Assembly: GCA_027084065.1 (NCBI GenBank)
Contig: JALWLR010000104.1
Location: forward strand, 1-5,468
Direction: 5' to 3'
DNA: 5,468 nt
Origin: Helicobacteraceae bacterium
GTDB lineage: Bacteria; Campylobacterota; Campylobacteria; Campylobacterales; Sulfurimonadaceae
The notes below the pieces were generated by a model. It did not search any database and was not told the DNA's origin. It saw nothing but the letters and a program-made list of their open reading frames with translations. Positions 1 to 5,468 of the stretch are shown piece by piece. Numbering within the stretch: position 1 is the stretch's first letter; the number at the start of each line of letters is the position of its first letter. Both the position numbers and the translations under genes were made by a program.

Positions 1-1268
1 TCCATCATAATGTCTATCTCATCATTGGTAATGATATACGGCGGCATAAAATAGATGACATTTCCAAGCGGACGCAATAAAACCCCATGTTTGAGACCAT
101 ACTCATACACATGCAGTCCTATACGCTCCTGTGGATCATACCCACACAAATCAACAGCAGCTATCATCCCTGTTTGACGTGTTTGTGAAACATTGGGCAG
201 CCTTGTAAAACGACCTAGTTTTTCGGCTATATACTCTGCTTTTTTCGCATTTTCTTCCAAAATATTCTCTTTTTCAAATATATCCAGTGTCGCATTTGCG
301 GCTGCACAAGCAAGAGCGTTGCCCGTATAGGAGTGAGAGTGCAAAAAGGCTTTATGCTCATTGTAATCACAATAAAATTTTCCATATATTTCGTTAGTCG
401 TCAAAACGACGGAGAGAGGAAGATAACCTCCGGTAATCCCTTTTGAAAGCACCAAAAAGTCCGGTGTTATCTCTGCATGCTCACATGCAAACATTTTTCC
501 CGTTCGTCCAAAGCCTACCATCACTTCATCTGCAATGAAATGAATATCATACTTTTTGCATGTAGCATATACAAGTTTTAAAAATTCGGGATGATACATG
601 TGCATCCCCCCTGCTCCCTGCACAAGCGGCTCAAGAATCAAAGCACTGATATTCGATGCCTCTTTTTTGGCAAGCAGTTCAAACTCCGCCGCCGCTTCTT
701 TGGCACTTTGGAGTGATTGATCTTTCGGTACCGGCGTTTGTACATTTTTTATAAGTAGCGGTTTGTATGTATCTTTGTACAGTTCTACATCCCCTACACT
801 CAAAGCACCAAGAGTCTCTCCATGGTAAGAGTTGGTCAAAGAGACAAACAGATCTTTTGTTTTTCCGTCGTTTTTATGTGCATGAAAACTCATCTTCAAT
901 GCAACTTCAATCGCACTTGAGCCATTATCCGCATAAAAACACTTTCCCAATCCCTTTGGTGCTTTTTGCAGAAGTCTTTGAGAAAGGCGTACTATCTGTT
1001 CATGAGTAAAACCGGCAAGTATAACATGCTCAAGTGTATCGAGTTGTTCTTTGACTTTTTGAGAGATATATGGATTTGTATGTCCAAACAGATTGACCCA
1101 CCAACTGCTGATTGCATCGATGTAGCGATTTCCCTCAAAATCCTCAAGGTAAACTCCATGCGCTTTTTTAATGGGTATCAGAGGTAAAAACTCATGATCT
1201 TTCATCTGCGTACACGGATGCCATATCAAATCCAGGTCCAAAAGTGTCAGTTTTTCATTTTCATGCAT
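1..1268 (-). CDS. bioA: Adenosylmethionine-8-amino-7-oxononanoate aminotransferase (DAPA synthase), 3' end cut by window edge
   Basis: This enzyme makes 7,8-diaminopelargonate from 7-keto-8-aminopelargonate in biotin synthesis; the family normally uses S-adenosylmethionine as amino donor, with PLP, in the cytosol. Reading the minus strand gives 422 codons without a stop. Landmarks are an N-terminal WHPCTQM (residues 16-22), SSWW (54-57), ADNGSSAIEVALKM (113-126), SYHGET (147-152, Tyr148), EPLVQGAGGMHMYHPEF (213-229), IADEV with the PLP-pyridine Asp247, GFGRTGKMFACEHAEI (252-267), the Schiff-base Lys276 in LSKGITGG, HSYTGNALACAAANATL (312-328) and a C-terminal MPPYII (408-413). These line up with E. 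coli BioA (about 429 aa), so probably only some 10-20 codons and the stop are missing. ATG at 1268 is chosen because AAGGGAG lies 8 nt upstream. An in-frame ATG 13 codons earlier (1307) has no ribosome binding site and overlaps the predicted -10 box. One difference is Cys19 where E. coli has Tyr17. The family assignment is secure. Confidence 0.95.
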   Translation of the reverse strand, partial: MHENEKLTLLDLDLIWHPCTQMKDHEFLPLIPIKKAHGVYLEDFEGNRYIDAISSWWVNLFGHTNPYISQKVKEQLDTLEHVILAGFTHEQIVRLSQRLLQKAPKGLGKCFYADNGSSAIEVALKMSFHAHKNDGKTKDLFVSLTNSYHGETLGALSVGDVELYKDTYKPLLIKNVQTPVPKDQSLQSAKEAAAEFELLAKKEASNISALILEPLVQGAGGMHMYHPEFLKLVYATCKKYDIHFIADEVMVGFGRTGKMFACEHAEITPDFLVLSKGITGGYLPLSVVLTTNEIYGKFYCDYNEHKAFLHSHSYTGNALACAAANATLDIFEKENILEENAKKAEYIAEKLGRFTRLPNVSQTRQTGMIAAVDLCGYDPQERIGLHVYEYGLKHGVLLRPLGNVIYFMPPYIITNDEIDIMM

Positions 1269-1276
1269 CGTTTCCG

Positions 1277-1283
1277 CTCCCTT
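1277..1283 (-). promoter_or_regulatory. Ribosome binding site of bioA
   Basis: On the minus strand this reads AAGGGAG, 8 nt before the ATG at 1268. It decides between the two in-frame bioA starts, because the upstream ATG at 1307 has only AT-rich sequence before it. Confidence 0.75.
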
Positions 1284-1302
1284 AAGTTTACTTTTTTGTG
1301 TA

Positions 1303-1311
1303 ATCATAACA
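1303..1311 (-). promoter_or_regulatory. Candidate extended -10 promoter of bioA
   Basis: On the minus strand this reads TGTTATGAT: a TATGAT box (5 of 6 matches to TATAAT) preceded by a TGn extension. No good -35 hexamer is seen 17 nt upstream (ATTAAA). That fits the weak -35 known for sigma-70 promoters in Campylobacter and Helicobacter. Transcription would begin near 1296, giving a leader of about 28 nt with the AAGGGAG site inside it. This is motif reading only; no transcript data support it. Confidence 0.5.
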
Positions 1312-1328
1312 AAACTTTATCAAGTTTT
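1311..1328. repeat. Inverted repeat in the divergent bioA/ppiD-like promoter region (possible operator)
   Basis: AAAACTT (1311-1317) and AAGTTTT (1322-1328) are perfect inverted copies separated by TATC. The repeat sits directly upstream of the bioA -10 box, touching its TGn element, and just ahead of the candidate rightward promoter. A regulator bound here could affect both directions. It does not resemble the long BirA operator of E. coli. In AT-rich DNA a 7-bp repeat can arise by chance, and the arms are too AT-rich and lack the T-tract position expected of a convincing terminator. Confidence 0.35.
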
Positions 1329-1348
1329 AATGGGAATTTACCTAGAAT
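1320..1348 (+). promoter_or_regulatory. Weak candidate promoter for the ppiD-like/ftsA/ftsZ operon
   Basis: TAGAAT at 1343-1348 matches TATAAT at 5 of 6 positions. The hexamer 17 nt upstream (TCAAGT, 1320-1325) is a poor -35. Transcription would start near 1355, about 27 nt before the first gene. The location is where an operon promoter is needed, because the next gene to the left is divergent. The exact boxes are uncertain. Confidence 0.35.
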
Positions 1349-1363
1349 TACAACCAAATCAAA

Positions 1364-1370
1364 AAGAAGG
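1364..1370 (+). promoter_or_regulatory. Ribosome binding site of the ppiD-like gene
   Basis: AAGAAGG lies 11 nt before the ATG at 1382, a slightly long spacing. The in-frame Met5 codon at 1394 has no purine-rich site closer to it, so the first ATG is preferred. Confidence 0.5.
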
Positions 1371-1381
1371 TTCAAAACAGT

Positions 1382-2839
1382 ATGATCGAATGGATGCAAA
1401 AACATAAAAAATGGCTCATAATTACAATATGGATTTCTACTATCGCTTTTATTGGTGCCGGGTTTGTAGGCTGGGGTGCCTACAGTTATGGAGATAAAGC
1501 ATCTGCCGTCGCAAAAGTCGGCAAAGTCGATATAACTCTATCTGAATTTCAAAAGGCCTACTCTGATCTCTATGCCCAGTATGCAAAAATTTTCCAAGGA
1601 AACTTCGACAAAGAGAAAGCCAAAGCATTCGGTATTGAAAAGCAAGCTCTCCAAAAACTGATCAATCAAGCACTCATTCTCAATCTTGCCAAAGAGTACG
1701 AGATAACCGTCAGTGACAAAGAACTCGCCAAAACGATAGCTTCTATGCCCTACTTTCAGAAAAACGGAAAATTTGACAAACAACTCTACAAAGAGATTCT
1801 TATGCGAAACAATCTCAATGTAAAAGAGTTTGAAGAGAGTGTACGTAAACAGCTAACTATAGACAAAACACTTGCTTTACTCCCTGTAAAAACCATTAAA
1901 CAAGAAAATACCGTTGCCGATACCGCATTCAATATAGCCGACAAATTAAAATATAAAGTTCTCTCAACAGAGGATATAAAAGTCAAAGTCGATGAAAAAG
2001 AGCTCAAAGAGTTCTGGCAACAGCATAAAGAGAACTTCAAAACCGATGTAGCTTATGTCATCGCCTATGTAGTACAACCAAAAGTCTCCAAAAATTATGA
2101 CGAAGCGACGATGCGCACATACTACAACGACAACAAAACACACTTTAGAGATAATGAGGGGAAAATTCTTCCATTTGAAAAAGCAAAAGAGAAAATAAAA
2201 AAAGAGCTTGATGCAAAAGCTACCAAAAAGTCTGCTCTTAAAACCTACATCGCTTTTAAAAACGGAAAAATTCAAAACACTCAAGAGCTTACACTAAGCA
2301 ACTCCAACAATCCATTGAACAAAGAGGTACTTCAAAAAGTTTCACAACTTACACCGCAAACGCCCTACCTCAAACCCGTTCCCTATAAAGAGGGCTATAT
2401 CATAGTCAAGCTACTCTCAGTAGTTCCTTCAAAAACAAAATCGTTTCAAGAGGCAAAATCCGAGCTGATTCCTCTCTACATTGCACAAAAAAAACAGGCA
2501 TTGCTACTGCAAAAAGCCAAAAGTATGCTCCCTCACTTCACGGGAGAAGTGTCGGACTTTGTAACGGTACGCGAACCCCAAAAGCTAAAAACATTGTCGG
2601 AAAAAGAGGCAAAACTTTTCCTCGGAAAGCTTTTTGCACAACAAAAGAAAACAGATTTTATTGTGATAAACCGAAAAAAGATTGTTCTTTTCGATATTTT
2701 GGAACAAAAGTTGCTTAAAAACAGCTATGAGGATTCCGCAAAAATCGTAAGCAATATAAAGCAAACACTTTTTGACGAAAACCTGATTAAAAAACTTCGT
2801 AGCAGATACAATATCGAGATCTACTATAAAGGACTCTAA
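1382..2839 (+). CDS. Membrane-anchored SurA/PpiD-family periplasmic chaperone (peptidylprolyl isomerase-like), 485 aa
   Basis: This is a probable inner-membrane chaperone facing the periplasm that assists folding of exported envelope proteins. It begins with a short positively charged stretch (MQKHKK, residues 5-10), then one hydrophobic segment at about 11-34, giving an N-in, C-out anchor as in PpiD. Residues about 38-170 read as a SurA N-terminal chaperone domain: AKVGKVDITLSEFQKAY, then EKQALQKLINQALILNLAKEY, then helix-rich sequence through FEESVRKQL. Later segments (about 205-255 and 338-380, including EGYIIVKLLSVVPSKTKSF) resemble the parts of PpiD that flank its isomerase domain. I see no parvulin signature such as a GGDLG-type loop, and at 485 aa it is shorter than E. 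coli PpiD (about 623), so catalytic isomerase activity is doubtful. It is very Lys-rich. It ends 1 nt before the ftsA start and appears to lead the division operon. H. pylori HP0977 occupies the same position. The family is fairly secure; the activity is inference. Confidence 0.82.
   Translation: MIEWMQKHKKWLIITIWISTIAFIGAGFVGWGAYSYGDKASAVAKVGKVDITLSEFQKAYSDLYAQYAKIFQGNFDKEKAKAFGIEKQALQKLINQALILNLAKEYEITVSDKELAKTIASMPYFQKNGKFDKQLYKEILMRNNLNVKEFEESVRKQLTIDKTLALLPVKTIKQENTVADTAFNIADKLKYKVLSTEDIKVKVDEKELKEFWQQHKENFKTDVAYVIAYVVQPKVSKNYDEATMRTYYNDNKTHFRDNEGKILPFEKAKEKIKKELDAKATKKSALKTYIAFKNGKIQNTQELTLSNSNNPLNKEVLQKVSQLTPQTPYLKPVPYKEGYIIVKLLSVVPSKTKSFQEAKSELIPLYIAQKKQALLLQKAKSMLPHFTGEVSDFVTVREPQKLKTLSEKEAKLFLGKLFAQQKKTDFIVINRKKIVLFDILEQKLLKNSYEDSAKIVSNIKQTLFDENLIKKLRSRYNIEIYYKGL
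2828..2833 (+). promoter_or_regulatory. Ribosome binding site of ftsA, inside the upstream gene
   Basis: AAAGGA lies 7 nt before the TTG at 2841 and within the last codons of the ppiD-like gene. It supports TTG as the real ftsA start and implies translational coupling. Confidence 0.65.
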
Positions 2840-2840
2840 T

Positions 2841-4217
2841 TTGAGCAAAACCGTCTTAGCCATCGACATCGGTTCTACAAAAGTCTGTGCAATCATCGCG
2901 CAGATCGATGACGATAAAAAAATTACCGTTATCGGAGCGGGAATCGCAAAATCACAAGGTCTCAAGCGTGGGACCATAACCAACATAGAGCTTGCTTCCA
3001 GATCCATAGAACAGGCAGTTACCGATGCTAAACGGGTTTCTGGGAGTGCTGTAGAGACTGCCGTCGTTTCGATGTCTGGAAGTTATGCAAAGAGTTTGGA
3101 TTCAAGCGGTATCGTCAATCTTACAAGCAAAGAGGTCAGCATTAAAGACATAGAGAGAGTTATGCAAACTTCACTCTATAACGCAAAAATTCCAAACGAA
3201 TATGAAGTGCTGCATGCCCTGCCATACAATTTCAAAGTGGATGAGCAAGACTTCATAGATGATCCGCTTGGGATGAACGCTTCACGCCTTGAGGTTGAAA
3301 CACACATCATAACGACACAAAAATCGAGCCTGAGCAACTTGAAAAAAGCGGTCAAAGGGGCGGGCATAGAGGTTGAAAACATCATTCTAAACGGTTACGC
3401 TTCCGCTATAGCTGTCTTGGATGAAAGTGAAAAAGAGCTTGGAGTAGCCGTTATAGATATGGGTGGTACAAGTTGTAACATAGTTATACATGTAGGTAAC
3501 TCCATCCGTTATAACGATTTTTTAGGGGTTGGAAGCAACCACGTTACCAATGACCTCTCTATGGCACTGCATACACCGCTAAATGTTGCCAACAACATCA
3601 AACTCACGTACGGTAGTCTCAACGATGAAAGTACCGATTTGATAGAGATTCCAAAAATTGGTGATGAAAATGCCAAACATGAAGTTTCGCTTGCCGTCGT
3701 ACACGATGTTATCTTGGCACGTGTTGAAGAGACATTGATGATTCTAGCAAAAATCATCGAAAACAGTGGCTTGAAAGATCAAATCGGCGCAGGAGTCGTG
3801 CTGACGGGAGGCTTTGCAAAGATGGAAGGCATCAAAGAGTATGCCAGCGTCTTTTTCGACTCCAAGCCGGTTCGAATCGCAAAGCCAAAAGAGCTTGACG
3901 GACTTTTTGAAAACCTGCGTTCTCCTGAATATGCCTGTGCGGTAGGGCTAATTATGCATACGGCAGGCGGCTATACACCTTATGAAGTGGACGTCAACAA
4001 GCGAGTACGCCACAGTAATGAAAACATTGTCGAAAAGAAGAGTGCCAATCTCAAAGAGGAGATAGCACTTGAAAAAAATCAAAACGACGAACTCCCTTTT
4101 TCACTCGATGAAGAGAAGAAAGAGACAAACATCGTCAATATTACGGAAAAATCGAAACAAAACGATATGAACAAGCCTTTGAGCAAATTTTGGAACTGGG
4201 CCACCCAGTTATTTTAA
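2841..4217 (+). CDS. ftsA: Cell division protein FtsA (actin-like ATPase, FtsZ membrane tether), 458 aa
   Basis: FtsA binds ATP, polymerises like actin, tethers FtsZ to the inner membrane and recruits later divisome proteins. The phosphate-1 loop is at the N-terminus (AIDIGSTKVCAIIA, residues 7-20, Asp9). The FtsA-specific 1C (SHS2-type) subdomain spans about 84-160, with LHALPYNFKVDEQDFIDDP at 124-142. Phosphate-2 is VIDMGGTSCNIVI (204-216; Asp206). The adenosine motif is GVVLTGGFAKMEG (318-330). After the actin core (to about 382) comes a highly charged linker (about 385-442), then a C-terminal amphipathic helix, KPLSKFWNWATQLF (445-458), typical of the membrane-targeting sequence. At 458 aa it is longer than E. 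coli FtsA (420), mainly through the linker. TTG is chosen as start because AAAGGA lies 7 nt upstream and it places the phosphate-1 loop at the usual distance from the N-terminus. The upstream gene stops 1 nt earlier and ftsZ follows after 10 nt. Confidence 0.97.
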   Translation: MSKTVLAIDIGSTKVCAIIAQIDDDKKITVIGAGIAKSQGLKRGTITNIELASRSIEQAVTDAKRVSGSAVETAVVSMSGSYAKSLDSSGIVNLTSKEVSIKDIERVMQTSLYNAKIPNEYEVLHALPYNFKVDEQDFIDDPLGMNASRLEVETHIITTQKSSLSNLKKAVKGAGIEVENIILNGYASAIAVLDESEKELGVAVIDMGGTSCNIVIHVGNSIRYNDFLGVGSNHVTNDLSMALHTPLNVANNIKLTYGSLNDESTDLIEIPKIGDENAKHEVSLAVVHDVILARVEETLMILAKIIENSGLKDQIGAGVVLTGGFAKMEGIKEYASVFFDSKPVRIAKPKELDGLFENLRSPEYACAVGLIMHTAGGYTPYEVDVNKRVRHSNENIVEKKSANLKEEIALEKNQNDELPFSLDEEKKETNIVNITEKSKQNDMNKPLSKFWNWATQLF

Positions 4218-4221
4218 GGAG
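4216..4221 (+). promoter_or_regulatory. Strong ribosome binding site of ftsZ overlapping the ftsA stop
   Basis: AAGGAG begins inside the TAA stop of ftsA and lies 6 nt before the ftsZ ATG; it continues into a further AGGG. It is the strongest Shine-Dalgarno in the window, in keeping with FtsZ being made in larger amounts than FtsA in bacteria generally. Confidence 0.75.
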
Positions 4222-4227
4222 AGGGAA

Positions 4228-5355
4228 ATGGAATTTAAAGTAGAAGAGATCAAAAACCCAAGTGGAGCGAGAATTGTTGCAGTCGGTGTCGGCGGTGGCG
4301 GCGGCAATATGATAGGCCATATGGTCAAAGAGGGTGTATCGGGGATAGATATGATCATTGTCAATACCGATTCGCAAGCCCTCGAACAACTTGAAAATGT
4401 TAAAAAAATTCAAATCGGTGCAAAACTCACAGGTGGTCTTGGTGCAGGAATGAAACCGGAAATCGGTCGTGACAGTGCATTGGAAAACTACGATGACATA
4501 AAAGCCGCACTCGAAGGTGCAGACATTGTTTTCATCTCTGCCGGTTTGGGTGGAGGAACGGGAACTGGTGCCGCTCCCGTCGTTGCAGCAATCGCCAAAG
4601 AACTTGGTGCACTGACTGTATCTGTCGTTACGAAACCTTTTAATTTCGAAGGGAAAAAAAGAGCGAAACTAGCGGAAATGGGATTGGAAGAACTCAAAAA
4701 AGAGAGTGATTCTATCGTCGTCATTCCAAATGAAAAACTCCTCTCCATTATCGATAGACGACTAGGCATCAAAGAGAGTTTTAAAATCGTCGACAGCGTA
4801 CTAGCACAAGCCGTCAGCGGTACTTCCGGCGTTATTCTCTCAAGTGGTGAAAATGACATCAACCTCGACTTTGCAGACCTTAGAACCGTAATGAGCCACA
4901 GAGGTATGGCTCTCATGGGAGTGGGAGAATTTGAAGGCGAAAATGCAGCTTACGAAGCTATCAAATCTGCCATAGAATCGCCACTGCTTGATAATATGTC
5001 CATCAACGGTGCTATGGGTGTTCTCGTACACTTCAAAATCAGTCCGGACTTCCCGACACTCGAACTCTATGAAGCGATGCAAGTCGTCAATGAAACAGCA
5101 CATGAAGATGCCGACATAATTTTTGGGACTTCTACTGATCCTGATTTGCCGGAAAATTATGTTAAAATTACGATAGTTGCAACAGGCTTTGAACATAACG
5201 ACGATAAAAAAATAAACAACGAAAACTTCGAAGGGGATGAAAAATCCACGGCAACACCGAAAGTGAAAATCCGTCCTCGCCTTGTAGTCGGAAGCGACAC
5301 ACTTGATTATGACGACCTGGACACTCCTGCATATATAAGAAGGCAGCAAGACTAA
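4228..5355 (+). CDS. ftsZ: Cell division protein FtsZ (tubulin-like GTPase), 375 aa
   Basis: FtsZ polymerises with GTP into the cytoplasmic Z-ring that organises division. The T1 loop is VGVGGGGGNMIGHM (residues 19-32). VNTDSQAL follows at 45-52, and then the tubulin/FtsZ signature GGGTGTG (108-114) within ISAGLGGGTGTGAAP. The T5 and following region (VTKPFNFEG, 134-142; IPNEKLL, 166-172) is intact. The T7 synergy loop NLDFADL (212-218) has the catalytic acidic residues Asp214 and Asp217 that complete the GTPase site of the neighbouring subunit. The globular core ends near residue 320 (TIVATGF). A short variable linker (about 322-360) follows, then the conserved C-terminal peptide DTPAYIRRQQD (365-375), which binds FtsA and other partners. 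The length is normal (E. coli 383) and all key residues are present. It is downstream of ftsA in a compact operon. Confidence 0.99.
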   Translation: MEFKVEEIKNPSGARIVAVGVGGGGGNMIGHMVKEGVSGIDMIIVNTDSQALEQLENVKKIQIGAKLTGGLGAGMKPEIGRDSALENYDDIKAALEGADIVFISAGLGGGTGTGAAPVVAAIAKELGALTVSVVTKPFNFEGKKRAKLAEMGLEELKKESDSIVVIPNEKLLSIIDRRLGIKESFKIVDSVLAQAVSGTSGVILSSGENDINLDFADLRTVMSHRGMALMGVGEFEGENAAYEAIKSAIESPLLDNMSINGAMGVLVHFKISPDFPTLELYEAMQVVNETAHEDADIIFGTSTDPDLPENYVKITIVATGFEHNDDKKINNENFEGDEKSTATPKVKIRPRLVVGSDTLDYDDLDTPAYIRRQQD

Positions 5356-5358
5356 ACT

Positions 5359-5468
5359 TTGAATCAACACTCCTTTGAAGAACTGCTCAAGTCCAAAACT
5401 CTCCTTGGACTTCGAGACAAAGCCACTCTAACTGAAATCAAAAACAACTACAAACGTCTTATGAAAGA
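5359..5468 (+). CDS. J-domain (DnaJ-like) protein, N-terminal fragment, runs off the right edge
   Basis: Only 36 codons and two bases are present. From TTG at 5359 the product starts MNQHSFEELLKSKTLLGL, then RDKATLTEIKNNYKRLMK (residues 19-36). The pattern of a short leader, then LGL, a spacer, AT..EIK..Y..L..., is helix I and helix II of a J domain. The diagnostic HPD motif should follow just beyond the window, so it cannot be seen. Such proteins stimulate the ATPase of DnaK-type chaperones. The TTG is the only plausible early start: the frame is closed by the ftsZ TAA two codons before it, and the first in-frame ATG (5461) lies within helix II. No strong Shine-Dalgarno is visible, so translation may depend on ribosomes finishing ftsZ. 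The family call rests on a short stretch. Confidence 0.7.
   Translation, partial: MNQHSFEELLKSKTLLGLRDKATLTEIKNNYKRLMK

Noticed and set aside
1284..1293. Short palindromic sequence (AAGT/ACTT) in the bioA leader
   Set aside because: The 4-bp arms are expected by chance in AT-rich DNA and no second copy was seen.
1268..1307. Longer bioA starting at the in-frame ATG at 1307
   Set aside because: It has no Shine-Dalgarno, overlaps the predicted -10 box, and would add 13 residues absent from the usual BioA N-terminus.
767..1385. Small plus-strand open frames (767-1009, 966-1187, 1194-1385)
   Set aside because: They lie mostly antisense to bioA, whose minus-strand reading is unambiguous. Their translations show no family resemblance and they lack convincing ribosome binding sites.
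1538..3007. Minus-strand open frames opposite the ppiD-like gene and the start of ftsA (1538-1783, 1786-2040, 1964-2284, 2585-3007)
   Set aside because: They are shadows of the plus-strand coding sequence, with Phe/Cys-rich low-complexity translations typical of the complement of Lys-rich codons.
5353..5362. Possible transcription terminator after ftsZ
   Set aside because: No stem-loop or T-tract is visible, and the next gene begins 3 nt later.
3176..5370. Minus-strand open frames opposite ftsA and ftsZ (3176-3385, 3509-3757, 4141-4413, 4488-4916, 4840-5370), up to 176 codons
   Set aside because: They are antisense to highly conserved genes and their translations resemble no known protein. 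The length of the longest is explained by codon bias in ftsZ.

Overview
The window looks like chromosomal DNA of a free-living, Sulfurimonas/Sulfurovum-like member of the Campylobacterota (former Epsilonproteobacteria). This rests on the AT-leaning base composition, the protein sequences, and the gene order bioA / secreted SurA-PpiD-like protein / ftsA / ftsZ. From memory, Helicobacter pylori has the same order around HP0976-HP0979. The genus is an inference and was not tested by any search.

Layout. Positions 1-1268 (minus strand) hold almost all of bioA, the PLP-dependent aminotransferase of biotin synthesis; its last few codons lie off the left edge. A 113-bp divergent intergenic region (1269-1381) follows. 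It carries an extended -10 promoter candidate for bioA, a weaker candidate for the rightward genes, and a 7-bp-arm inverted repeat between them. Rightward, three tightly packed genes follow: a membrane-anchored SurA/PpiD-family periplasmic chaperone (1382-2839), ftsA (2841-4217, TTG start, 1 nt after the previous stop) and ftsZ (4228-5355, strong ribosome binding site overlapping the ftsA stop). The right edge holds the first 36 codons of a J-domain protein (from 5359, probable TTG start), 3 nt after the ftsZ stop.

How they work together. FtsZ polymerises into the cytokinetic ring on the cytoplasmic side. FtsA, an actin-like ATPase with a C-terminal amphipathic helix, tethers the FtsZ C-terminal peptide to the inner membrane. 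The PpiD-like protein is anchored in the same membrane but faces the periplasm, where it probably helps envelope proteins fold. The J-domain protein is a probable DnaK co-chaperone. The short gaps suggest one transcription unit with translational coupling. bioA is metabolically unrelated and only shares the divergent promoter region.

This is essentially a conserved housekeeping locus. I found no mobile element, CRISPR array, RNA gene or clear terminator, and no sign of a novel defence or other exotic system. The most useful points are the apparent loss of the parvulin catalytic domain in the PpiD-like protein, the inverted repeat in the divergent promoter region, and the non-ATG, tightly coupled starts in the division operon.
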